Of a DNA stretch of 64,000 nt, positions 9,605-19,400 are shown piece by piece. Within the stretch, counting starts at the first letter, position 1, and every line of letters starts with the position of its first letter. A program made the translations under genes and the position numbers. The notes under the pieces were generated by a model, which saw only the letters and a list, made by a program, of their open reading frames with translations, was not told the DNA's origin and searched no databases. The DNA is from Leifsonia sp. PS1209 (GTDB lineage: Bacteria; Actinomycetota; Actinomycetes; Actinomycetales; Microbacteriaceae): positions 3,162,001-3,226,000 of the forward strand of contig NZ_CP051154.1 in NCBI RefSeq assembly GCF_012317045.1, read 5' to 3'.

Positions 9605-10231
9605 TCAGGCGGAGGCGGGCGGGGCGGAGGCGGCGGCGCGGGCGCGGTGGGCGCGGACCTTGGCGCGGTTGCCGCAGCGCTGCATCGAGCACCAGCGGCG
9701 GTTGCCGGAGCGCGAGGTGTCGAGGTAGACGAGGTCGCAGTCGTCGGCGGAGCACTCCCGGATGCGGCCGTCCGCCTCCGCGGAGAACAGCCGGACCGCA
9801 TCGCGGGCGATGGTGCTGAGCGCCTGGTGCGGCCGCGCGTTGGTCCTGCCCGCCTGACGGCCGCCGCCCGCCAGCACGGGAGGGATGTCCGGGGTCGCCG
9901 CGAACAGGTTGACCACGTCGACGTCGTCGGGGCCGAGCGTCGCCCCGCCGCTCTGCTGTCGGGCGAGGCGGCCGATCGCCGAGCCGAGCGCCGACGCATC
10001 CCGGAACTCCCGGTCGCCCGCGGTCGGAGCGACCTCGGGGAAGCGGGTGGTCAGCCAGTCGTTCAGTTCTTTGGCATCATGGACTGTCTGCCATTCGCCG
10101 CCGTCCCGGTCGAGTCCGCCGGTGTACGAGAAGTCGAGCGCGAGCGATCCGGAGTCGAACCAGAAGTGCTGGCCGTCGGAGGAATCCATCCACTGCCCCG
10201 TGCCGCCGGTGAGTATCGCTTCGATCGCCAT
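9605..10231 (-). CDS. CGNR zinc-finger transcriptional regulator
   Basis: A 208-residue protein with an N-terminal ABATE-type ligand-sensing region (including FWFDSGSLALDF) and a C-terminal CGNR zinc finger: Cys residues in IRECSADDCDLVYLDTS and RRWCSMQRCGNRAK. CGNR proteins are stress- or metabolite-responsive regulators. It heads the pxpABC run on the same strand and so may control 5-oxoproline use. The ATG at 10231 lies exactly 6 bases after a TATATT box, so the mRNA is probably leaderless, and the box sits inside an inverted repeat that may be its own operator. Confidence 0.88.
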   Translation of the reverse strand: MAIEAILTGGTGQWMDSSDGQHFWFDSGSLALDFSYTGGLDRDGGEWQTVHDAKELNDWLTTRFPEVAPTAGDREFRDASALGSAIGRLARQQSGGATLGPDDVDVVNLFAATPDIPPVLAGGGRQAGRTNARPHQALSTIARDAVRLFSAEADGRIRECSADDCDLVYLDTSRSGNRRWCSMQRCGNRAKVRAHRARAAASAPPASA

Positions 10232-10252
10232 GTAACCAATATAGTCGGTTAC
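10232..10252. promoter_or_regulatory. Inverted repeat at the divergent CGNR/GNAT promoter
   Basis: GTAACC-N9-GGTTAC directly abuts the CGNR ATG. Its centre contains overlapping -10-like boxes for both directions: TATATT on the minus strand (10243-10238) and TATAGT on the plus strand (10240-10245). A bound repressor would block both promoters; autoregulation by the CGNR protein is the simplest guess. Confidence 0.5.
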
Positions 10253-10278
10253 TGTACCCCGGATGCGATACTGAGCGG

Positions 10279-10926
10279 ATGGCCGCCACCCGCCCCGACC
10301 CCACGCACACCATCGACGGCAGCATCGTGCGCCTCCGCCCGCTGACGCGCGAAGACCTGCCGGACCTCTTCGACGCCATCGGGCATCCAGAGGTGTTCGC
10401 CGGAGGCTGGGGAGGCGGCCCTGCCGCATACCGGGACACCTACGAGGAGTGGCACGAGTTCATCTCGAACTACCTGCAGTGGGGCGCAGGCAACGTGACC
10501 GTCGTCTGCCTGCGCCAGGACGGCGACCGGGTGGTCGGGACAACCACGCTCGGCGACTTCGACCTCGTGAACGAATCGGCGCACATCGGCTGGACCGCGT
10601 ACGCCCCGGAGGTCTGGGGCACCCTCGTCAACGCCGAGACCAAGCGTCTCCTGCTCGGCGCCGCCTTCGACAACGGCTTCGAGCGGGTCAAACTGCAGGC
10701 CGACGTGCTCAACACGCGCTCGCGGGCGGCGATCGCACGCCTCGGCGCGAAGCCGGAGGGGATCCTGCGCCACATGCAGCGTCGCGCGGACGGGACCTGG
10801 CGGGACACCGCCGTGTTCTCGATCCTGCGCGAGGAATGGCCGGAGGTGCGGGCCGGACTGGATGCGCGGCTCGCGGGAGCGGGCGCAGGCACGGGCACAG
10901 CTACCGGCACCGGCACAGACCGCTAA
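10279..10926 (+). CDS. GNAT-family N-acetyltransferase (RimJ/RimL-like)
   Basis: A 215-residue acetyltransferase of the ribosomal-protein N-acetyltransferase-like class: VRLRPLTREDLPDLF at the N-terminus, VVGTTTLGDFD, IGWTAYAPEVWGT, and VLNTRSRAAIARLGAKPEG with the acetyl-CoA-binding pattern. The last 20 residues are an odd Gly/Ala/Thr repeat (GTGTATGTGT) that looks like a simple-sequence expansion. The target is unknown. It is divergent from the CGNR gene, and its TAA stop overlaps the convergent SprT gene stop in CTAA. Confidence 0.88.
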   Translation: MAATRPDPTHTIDGSIVRLRPLTREDLPDLFDAIGHPEVFAGGWGGGPAAYRDTYEEWHEFISNYLQWGAGNVTVVCLRQDGDRVVGTTTLGDFDLVNESAHIGWTAYAPEVWGTLVNAETKRLLLGAAFDNGFERVKLQADVLNTRSRAAIARLGAKPEGILRHMQRRADGTWRDTAVFSILREEWPEVRAGLDARLAGAGAGTGTATGTGTDR

Positions 10927-11453
10927 GCGCGCCCGGGCAGCTCGCTGCTCATCCCCTGCTCGCTCGCGGCCGACGCCGCCATCCTGCGCTGTGCAGGGGA
11001 GACCTCTCTGTGCTGCCACGAGATGAGGTTCGCCGCGTCGAAGCGGCGCGAGCACGCTCCGCAGGCGAGCGCTCTGGCCGGCTTGCGGTATCGGTAGTGC
11101 GTGTGGCCGCGCGGGCAGGTGCCGACCCACGGCGCGAGGTCGTCGGCGATGGCGCCGCCGTGCAGGCGTTTGCCCTCGTAGCCGAGGTCGATCGCGGTGG
11201 AGCGCCAGCGCGGGCCGTGACCGGCGCGGGAGCCGGCGAGGGCGTGCGCGACCTCGTGCAGGAGGATCTGGTGGATCTCGTCGTCGTCGTACCGCGCCGC
11301 CAGATAGCGGGAGACCGTGATGCGCTTGGCCGTGTAGTTGCAGAGCCCGGCCCTGGTCTTCGCGTTGTCGAAGTCGAACGTCCACACGGCGGGGTCGAGA
11401 TGCAGAGCGATCAGCGCGTTCGCCCAGCGCCTGACCCGCTCGAGATCAGCCAT
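10923..11453 (-). CDS. SprT-like domain metalloprotein
   Basis: A 176-residue protein with an HExxH zinc site in LLHEVAHALAG preceded by the SprT-type AKRITVSRYLA, and a C-terminal zinc-ribbon-like part with CPRGH and CGACSRRF. SprT/SPRTN proteins in eukaryotes cleave DNA-protein crosslinks; in bacteria the role is not settled. It begins at an ATG (11453) and converges on the acetyltransferase gene with overlapping stop codons. Confidence 0.85.
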   Translation of the reverse strand: MADLERVRRWANALIALHLDPAVWTFDFDNAKTRAGLCNYTAKRITVSRYLAARYDDDEIHQILLHEVAHALAGSRAGHGPRWRSTAIDLGYEGKRLHGGAIADDLAPWVGTCPRGHTHYRYRKPARALACGACSRRFDAANLISWQHREVSPAQRRMAASAASEQGMSSELPGRA

Positions 11454-11543
11454 CAGCGCCCACCGAGAGGGGGATGCGCACGACAGCCGGACAACTCATA
11501 TCAGAATCCTACGCGCGTTCCCCGCGGTCGTTCCAGGGCGGCG

Positions 11544-12140
11544 TCAGCGTGCCCGGTCGGACGACGGAGCGGACGACTCCGGCGGCTCGGGCGCGCGGTT
11601 GGCCGCATCCGGGCCCCGGCGCTCGGAGGCCGCGGCGGCCGCCTCGTCGCGCGCACCGCGGTTGGCGTCGGCGAACGACTTGACCACGGCGACCGCGATC
11701 AGCGAGCTCTCGATGTCGGCCGGAGACGCCCCCAGCTTCTCCCGCAGGAACACCGCGGCGGTCACGTCGGCGAGCGCGTTGTCGTACTCCTCGGCGTCGA
11801 AGTAGGCCTTGCCGCGGTTCTGCGTTGCGAAAGCTTCGAGGGCCGTCCACTCGTGCGCGTGGGCCTCGTCGACGCATCCGGTCAGTTCGGTGATCGCCTC
11901 GTCGAGCTTGCCCTGGAACTGCAGCACCTGCGCCCTGCGCACCCTGGCGCCGAGCAGCTGCTCCCTGTCGCCGGTGAACCTGGCCTGGCGCACGGCCTCG
12001 TTTCCGACCTGCATGGCCTCGTCCAGCCTGCCGAGCAGACGGAGCAGCACGGTCTTCTCGTTGAGCGCGCTGAGACTGCGCAGGCCGCCGAGTTCGTCGA
12101 GCCTCAGGCCGGCCGCGCGCAGGTCGACGCGCTCGCGCAA
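11544..12140 (-). CDS. Tetratricopeptide-like protein; start uncertain
   Basis: At least 198 residues of alpha-helical TPR-type repeats (for example ALNEKTVLLRLLGRLDEAMQVG and GARVRRAQVLQFQGKLDEAI), then a charged Ala/Glu/Pro-rich tail. TPRs mediate protein contacts; no catalytic motif is seen. The only standard start in frame is the TTG at 12140, but the same frame upstream reads sensible protein (WDGYTTWSRTLSIILGYDP) without any ATG, GTG or TTG before it meets the neighbouring gene. So the true N-terminus may use a non-standard codon, or there is a frameshift (an ATG at 12190 lies in another frame). Function unknown. Confidence 0.7.
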   Translation of the reverse strand: MRERVDLRAAGLRLDELGGLRSLSALNEKTVLLRLLGRLDEAMQVGNEAVRQARFTGDREQLLGARVRRAQVLQFQGKLDEAITELTGCVDEAHAHEWTALEAFATQNRGKAYFDAEEYDNALADVTAAVFLREKLGASPADIESSLIAVAVVKSFADANRGARDEAAAAASERRGPDAANRAPEPPESSAPSSDRAR

Positions 12141-12222
12141 AGTGGTCGGGTCGTAGCCGAGGATGATGCTCAGGGTTCTGCTCCAGGTCGTGTAACCATC
12201 CCAGACTAACCCGAGAGGCGGA

Positions 12223-13392
12223 TCAGCCGGGGTGCTTCACCGATTGCGCAGGGATGAGGGTGACCTGCACGAGCCTGTCGTCGCCGGGACGCGGGTCTCC
12301 CCTGCCGTCGGTGTTGTTCGTCAGCAGCCACAGCGTGTCGCCGTGCGCCACCGCATCCCGCAGCCTCCCGAAGGTGCCGTCGAAGAACGGCTTCACGGTG
12401 ACGGGAGCGTGGCCGTCGGTCGTCCAGATGGTCCAGAGGCGCTGCCCGCCGAGCCCGGCCAGGAAGAGGGTGTCGCCCACGACGGCCAGACCGCTGGGAC
12501 TCGCCACGTCGGTCGGCCATTGGAAGACGGGATCCGTGTACTTCGGATCTCCGCCGATGCCCTCGACGTTCGGCCAGCCGTAGTTCGACCCCGGCGTGAT
12601 GATGTTCAGCTCGTCCCAGGTGTTCTGCCCGAACTCGCTCGCCCACATCGTCCCCCGCGAATCCCAGGCGATGCCCTGCGGGTTGCGGTGCCCGTACGAC
12701 CAGACCGGCGAACCGGGGAACGGGTTGTCGCCCGGCACCCCGCCCTCCGGCGTGACCCGCAGGATCTTGCCGCCGAGGGAGGCGACGTTCTGCGCGTTCG
12801 CGGGGTTCGAGGCGTCGCCGGCGGTGATGTAGAGCATCCCGTCCGGTCCGAACGCGATCCGCCCGCCGTCGTGGTTGGACGCCTTCGGGATGCCTGTGAC
12901 GACGTTCTCCTGCGTGCCGAGCGCGTAGCTTCCCGGCACGCCGGTGACAGGCATCCGCACGACGCGGTTGTCGTCGGCCGTCGTCTCGTATGCGTAGAGG
13001 AACGTCGGCGCCTCCTCGTCCTGCACGGCCAGGCCGAGCAGTCCGCCCTCTCCGGAGTGCACGACTCCGGCGACGGTGCCGATCGTGCGCGTCCCGCCCT
13101 GCGGCAGGCGTTCGAGCACGGTGCCGCTGTCGCGTTCGCTGATCAGCGCCGAGCCGCTGCGCAGCGGGACGACGGACCACGGAGCGACCAGCCCCTTCTC
13201 GAGGTCAACCGTCTGTCCGGACGGCTCCCACGGGATCGCGGCGACCGCCGGGATGCTCCGCGTCGGCGACGGGCGAGGCTCAGGTGTCCGGGTGGTGGAC
13301 GGCGGAGGAACGGGGGCAGGGGCGGTGCAGCCGGTGAGCGCCGTCGTGACGGCCAGCCCGGCTGCGAGCAGCGTCACGGTGAGTCTGTTCAT
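12223..13392 (-). CDS. PQQ-dependent aldose sugar dehydrogenase-like lipoprotein
   Basis: A 389-residue exported protein with a lipoprotein signal (MNRLTVTLLAAGLAVTTA, lipobox LTGC with Cys at about 22), a Pro/Thr-rich linker, then a six-bladed beta-propeller of the glucose/sorbosone dehydrogenase family: APWSVVPLRSGSALISER, EGGLLGLAV, HDGGRIAFGPDGMLYI, YGHRNPQGIAWD and SNYGWPNVEG. Such enzymes oxidise sugars with PQQ as cofactor. No PQQ synthesis genes are in the window, so cofactor may come from outside. The ATG has a strong GGAGG-type site. It sits downstream of the giant surface protein gene, separated by a strong hairpin. Confidence 0.87.
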   Translation of the reverse strand: MNRLTVTLLAAGLAVTTALTGCTAPAPVPPPSTTRTPEPRPSPTRSIPAVAAIPWEPSGQTVDLEKGLVAPWSVVPLRSGSALISERDSGTVLERLPQGGTRTIGTVAGVVHSGEGGLLGLAVQDEEAPTFLYAYETTADDNRVVRMPVTGVPGSYALGTQENVVTGIPKASNHDGGRIAFGPDGMLYITAGDASNPANAQNVASLGGKILRVTPEGGVPGDNPFPGSPVWSYGHRNPQGIAWDSRGTMWASEFGQNTWDELNIITPGSNYGWPNVEGIGGDPKYTDPVFQWPTDVASPSGLAVVGDTLFLAGLGGQRLWTIWTTDGHAPVTVKPFFDGTFGRLRDAVAHGDTLWLLTNNTDGRGDPRPGDDRLVQVTLIPAQSVKHPG

Positions 13393-13418
13393 CGCTCCGC
13401 CTCCCTCCCGAACGCGCG

Positions 13419-13465
13419 GACCGCCAGGGCCGTTGGGTCATGGTAACCCCACGGTCCTGGCGGTC
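13419..13465 (-). terminator. Hairpin after the giant surface protein gene
   Basis: A near-perfect stem with outer arms GACCGCCAGG (13419-13428) and CCTGGCGGTC (13456-13465) and further pairing inside (CCGT/ACGG, GGGT/AACCC). It begins 11 bases past the stop of the surface protein gene. There is no U-run, as is common for actinobacterial terminators. Confidence 0.65.
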
Positions 13466-13475
13466 GATCGGAGCG

Positions 13476-16400
13476 CTACGCCTGCCCGCGCCTGCGGCGG
13501 CTCACGAAGGCCGCGCCGATCAGCAGGAGGAGCGCGCCCCATCCGGCGACGAGGAGGTAGTCACCGGCCGATCCGGTCGCCGCCAGTCCACCGGCGGTGG
13601 TGCTGGGGGCCGGAGCGGGCACCGACGTGAACATCGGCTCAGGCGTCGTCGTCGGCTTCGGCGTGGGCGTCGGCGTGACGACGGGACCGGTCGGCTCGCT
13701 GGGGCCCGCCGGGTCGACGGGCTTGTTCACGACCACCTGGGAGCAGGCGGCGTCCGGCAGACCGGAGCAGGTGCCTCCCGTCGTCGGCGGCTTCCACGGC
13801 CCCACCGGCGGGGTGCTGACGGTCGCGATGTTCGCGTACGTCCCCGCGGCGGCGAAGGTGAGCGTGACGTGGACATCGATGGATGCGCCCTTCGCCAGCA
13901 GCGGGATCGCCCAGCTCACCACGCCGTTGCCCTCCGTGCCGCCGTGGTCGGCGGAGACGAACGTCGACCCCTTCGGCAGCGTGTCGGTGACGGTGAAGGC
14001 GGTCGCGTCGAGCGCTCCCTGGTTGGTGACCGTGATGGTGTACTCGACCGCGTCCTTCTCCATGACGCTCAGCGCCTTGGCGGTCTTGGCGATCGACAGC
14101 GCCCCGAACTCGTAGGTGTTCGTGATCGTCGCGGTCTGGGCGGCAGGAACGGCGCCCGCCTGCTCGGCGGAGAGCACGTGGACGGTGCCTCCCGCGATCG
14201 AGCGGTCCGCCTCACCGTAGCTGCCTGCAGCCCCTTGCTCGGCAACCGTGCAGTCCGCTCCGAGCGGGATGCCGTCGATCCGTGCGGTGAGGCCGGTGGC
14301 CGTCGCGAGCGTGAGCTGCGCCGCCGCCCCGAGGTCGACGGGCGCACCCGCCACCGTGCAGGCGACATCGGCGAGGAACTGTGCGGGGGCGGACGATGCC
14401 GCGGAGCCCGTGACGATCTTGTCGACCTGCAGCGGACCGGTGACGATGGTCACGCCCGCCTTGACGGGAGCGCGGCGCACCGTGCCTCCGCCGGTCAGCG
14501 CCGCGGTCGCGCCGAACTGGTTCCACGCGAAGGAGGGGGCGGACGCCATCGAGACGGGCGCCCCATCCGGTGCTGCCACGGTCGCCGGGCGGTTCACCGT
14601 GCGGTATGTCGCACCGACGGTCGCGCCGGGGGCGAGGGTGCCCGCCGCCGTCGTGGTGAAGTCGAGCGTCACGCGGAGGCCGGTGACGGCCGACCAGTCA
14701 CCCGTGAACGCGGTGGACGGCACCCACTCGGAGGCCACCGGGTTCGTGGAACAGGTGGGGTCGCTCGGCCAGGCGGTCGCCCCGGCGCCGACGCAGACGT
14801 CGGGAGCGGTGGTGACCTCCCACGTCATGGTCGTGCCTGCCGGTGCGTCCGCGACGAGGCCGTAGTCCTGGTCGAACACCGGACGGTACGTGGAGCCGCG
14901 GGCGGCGCCCGTCGCGAGCATCCTGTCGCCCGGGGTCGGCAGCGGCTCGACGAACACGAGGGCGTCGTAAGTGACGGTGCCGCTGTTGATCGCGCGGAGG
15001 CGCCACTGGTCGGTTCCGCCGACGACGGTGTTCGCCGCGCACGGCGAGACGAAGTATCCGTCGGCGTCCGGGGTGCAGGTGGCGGACGGGCTGGACGGGT
15101 TGACCGCGCCGGAGACGATGCCGCCGACCACGTCGCCCTTCACGCCCTTGCTGGTGTACAGCGACGGGCCGGAGATCGGCTGGACGTAATTGCTCGTGCC
15201 GCAGGCGTTCGCGGCGAGACCGGAGAGCGTGCCCTGCCCGTTGCCGGACGTGTTGGTGCACGCATCCAGAGTCTGTGCCGTCGTGACCGAGAAGCTGTTG
15301 ACCGCCTGCTGCGAGCCGGTGAGGCCCGGCTGCAGCACGAGGTTCAGCTGCACGGTGAACCGCTCGCCGGGCGACATCCGCGCCCCGCCGGCCGGCCAGG
15401 AGAGCGTGAGCTCTCGCGTCGCGGTGTCGAAGCCGGTCGCCGGCGTCACGGAGAGCGTGCCTCCCGGCGTCGTGGCGAAGGTCGGCGCCTCGCCGTCCCA
15501 GGCCAGGGAGGCCGGGAGGGTGTCGACGAGTTTCGTCACGTCGACGAACCCGGTGCCGGTGTTGGCGAAGGTCAGCGTCCAGCCGCCCGGGTCGCCGACG
15601 CTCACGGTGTGGATGCCGTTCTCCGGCGTCTTCGACACGTCCAGGCTGTGCGTGCCGGTCAGGAGCGCGATGCTCGCGGTGGCGTCCGCCGTCCTGTCGG
15701 CGTACACGGCCGGGTTGTCCGTCCGGTGCGTGAGAGCCGTCACGGTGTCGTCCACGGTGCTCGGGAACACGGTCGGCGAACCGTCGACGGACGCATCCCG
15801 CAGCTGCACGTGCAGGATGGCCGTCGCGGTGAAGTTCGCCGGCACGGCGGTGCGGCTGAACAGGTCGCCGTCCGCCCTGCTGAACACGAACCGGATGCCC
15901 GTGATCTGGTCGAGCGCGGTGGTCGGCAGGGACGCGGTCGCGGCGGTCGTGCCCGCGATCCAGGTGGAGGTGCCGCCGGTCTGCACGTCGACGCGCACGC
16001 GGTCGGCGCCCGCCGGCAGCGTCACGTCGCCCGCGGAAAGGCCGGTGAGCGCGAAGCGGTTCCAGAACCCGGAGTCGGTGTCGGTCAGCGTCACCTGATG
16101 GGTGGCGGCCGTCGCCTGGCCCTGCGTGGCGGTGAGGGTGACCGCGACCGGCGTGTGCCTGTCCTTCTCCAGCACGGACGGCGTGGAGAAGCTCTTGGCG
16201 GCCGTCACGTCGAGCGTCGCGGTCGTGAGTGTCAGGCTCGTGGTGTCACTGTCGTTCGGCTGCGAGCCCTGACCGCTCGGGTAGAGCACGGGGTCGTAGC
16301 CCTGCGCGAAGGCGGCGTTGTCGACCCGGAAGGCCTTCACCTCTGCCGACGCGTCGCTGCGCTGGGTCACCCTGACCTGCGTGCTCAGCGTCATCACGAG

Positions 16401-19400
16401 GTTCTGACCGCTGACGATCGTGCCGCCTCCTGTCACGGGATTCGTGCCCTGGTAGACGACGCTGACGCCGACCACATCCAGCAGGTCGGCGGGCTGGAGC
16501 CCAGCCGCCTGGGTCATCGACACCCTCGTGGTGCCGAGCGTGCCGTCGGACGCGCGGTGCCACAGCGTCACCTGCGAGGCGACGGGATCGACCTGGGCGG
16601 AGGGCGCCGTGAAGCGGATCCTGGTGAGGGTGAGCCGCTCGAACGGGTTGGCTGTGCTGTAGCTGGCGCCGGCGAACGGATCGGCCGACCAGGCGTTCGC
16701 CGCGGAGAGGCAGGCGCCCATGGATGCGCTGTCGCACGGCGACGGGTCCGTCACCCTGATGTACGAGGCGCGGGCGGCGGCGGCGTTCTTCGCCGTGATG
16801 GTGAAGTCGTTGGTCGGGTATGCGGACGGGTCGACGTCGCCGGCCTTGGGCACGACCATCGTGGAGCGCTGGCTCGTCTTCGCGACGTCGACGAGCGGCG
16901 GCTGGTCGATCAGCGCGAGGTTGTCAGCGGCGTCGACGGGGCCGACCGGGGTTCCGTTGTGGACACCGGACGCCGAGCTGCGGTTCCAGATCGTGCCGGC
17001 CGTCGAGTCGTTGAAGAGCGTGTCCGCGGAGGCGAACGGGTCATTCGCGGCGGCAGGGTCGCGGAGCAGGTTACGCAGCTGCCAGACCAGGCCGAAGCTG
17101 CGGGACTGGCCGAAGGCGACCGTGGCGATGCCCGAGCCGGCCGGTGGTGCGGCCGGGTCGGTCGCCGTCGCTCTGGCAGGGTCGTTCGGGATCACGGTGA
17201 TGCGCACGCCGGTGGTGCCGCTGAGCTCCGCGGGGGTGAGCGCGTATCCCTTGAAGCCGGTGCCGTTCATCCAGGTTCCGCCGGGCGCAGGGACGAGGTT
17301 CCATGCGCCGTCGTGGTAGAGGCGGATCTCGCTGACCGCATCCCATTTCAGCAGGGGCTGCGACGCGAAGCTGACCGCTGCGATGCTGACGAGGTCGAAC
17401 GCCTGGAACACGGTCTGCGCCGGGTCGGCCTCGTTCGACGCGGGGTCGGAGATGGTCACCGAGCTGTATCCGGTGTCCGTGACGCCCCAGGAGAGCACCG
17501 TGCCCGCCTGCTGGCCGGACTGCGACGGCAGTTCGGTGAGGTCACCGGTGAGGTCGGGCTTCGTCCACTTCTTGGCGGTGCCGAGCGAACCGGAGCCGCT
17601 CTGACTCTGGATCGCGGCGGTGGCCGTCGCGGTCAGCACCGGGCTGACGACGGGCGGCGCTCCGGCGATGACGCCGGAGGCGTGCGAGCTCGCGAGGTTC
17701 TGATAGGTGCTCTTCGGTCCGTTGGCGACCGAAGTGGAGCCGCTACCGTCGCGGAGGGCGGCGCGCGCCTGCGCGGTGATGTTCGGGCTCACCGTCGTGC
17801 CCTGCCCGAATCCGGCCGGGTTGGCGAAGGTGAAGCGCAGCCCGGTGATGCTGCCGACGAGCCCGGCGGGGAGAGCGGCGCTGTAGTTCGTCGCCGCGGT
17901 GGTGGCATCGACCACGGTGAACACCGAGTAGGTGGCGCCCCCATCGGTCGAGTACTCGACCGTCAGCGTCGAGCCGAGCGGCACCTGCGTCGGTGCGATG
18001 GCGATCGGGTTGAACGCGTTGAAGAAGTCGTCTGCACGGCCGGAGCGCCAGGTGTCCTCGACCACGATGGTGTTCGGACGCACGTACGCGGAGTCGGTGG
18101 ACGTCGTCGCCGGCAGCTTGGCCACGACCGTCGAGCCGGGCGAGACCGCACCGGAGGGCGCGATCGACTTCGACAGCTTCAGCGAGATCTCCGGGAAGAA
18201 GACCTTGAGCGGCGCTGTCGCCGTCCTGTTCGCCGTCCCGGCGGGGTTGATGCCGGTGACCGTGACGGTGTTCGTCACGTCGGCGGGGCTGTCGTTCTGC
18301 GCGACGTAGTCGGCGGCGGGAGCGATCAGGAACTGCGCGCTGCCGATGGCGCCGACAGCGACGGCCCCCGTGTACGCCAGCTCGAAGCCGGTGAGGTGGG
18401 CGCCGGTCGGTGCGGCGGGCGCGACAGGGGTGGCGCCGTCGGCGAACGGTGCGGACACACTGCTGCCGTCCGAGAAGATCCAGACGACGGAGGCGCCGGT
18501 CGCGCCGGACGGGTATGACAGCGGGGCGGCGAAACCGCCGAAGCCGAGCGACGCGGTGAAGAAGTCGCGGTCGCCGAGCGTCAGCGTGCTCAGCGGGCCG
18601 TTCGAGTCGTTCTTGCCGGTGATCGTGGCGGTCGCGGTCGTGCCCGCCGGGATGCGGCTCGGCGCGATGGTCTTGCCCGCGCTGACGAGCACCGTGAGGC
18701 CGCCGACGGTGAACGGAGCCTGCGCGGTCTTGGAGACCGGCGGCTTGCCGGGCACGGTGACGATGCCCGTGACCTTGTTGGTGACCGTCGCGCCGCCGAC
18801 GAGCGAGGCGGCGGTGCTGCGGTTGACCGCGCGCTGTGCGACGGAGACGGCGACGCTGCCCGCTGCCCCGTTGGCCGCGAGCGTGGTGCCCGTGCTGCTC
18901 GAGTACGTGAAACGGAGACCGCCCACGTTCGCTGCTGCGACGCCGGAGGGGAGCTGGATGTCGGCCACCGCGGTGGGCGGACCCGTCTGCCACTTCCACG
19001 CGTGGGAACCGCTGTCGTACACATACGCGTCGACCTGCACGAGGTCGGCGCCCGCGGGCAGGGTGACGGCGCCGAAGCCCGCGAAGTCGACGATCGCGAA
19101 CGGGTTGGCCGCGTCGAGGGAGGCCGCGCCGTCCTGCGCGACCGTCGGGTCCTGCACGGACAGCGTCGCGGCGGGGACGTTGGAGGTGTTTTGGCTGGTC
19201 AGCGTCACGGTCGAGGTCGCGCCGGGCGCGAACTGCTGGTTCGCCGGGGCCCAGGTCTTCCCGACCTTCTCGTCCACCGACACCGGGATGCTCACGGTCA
19301 CGTCGGCCGAGCCGCTGTCGTCGGGGGCGGTGCTCGACGTGCCGAGCGCGGTGTTGGTGACCTTCACGCCGTTGTACGCCCAATCCGGCGCGAGGTTCTG

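Noticed and set aside
13440..18518. 1692-codon open frame on the plus strand opposite the giant surface protein
   Set aside because: Shadow frame: repetitive Arg/Gly/Val content, no domain; the minus-strand frame has signal peptide, repeats and anchor.
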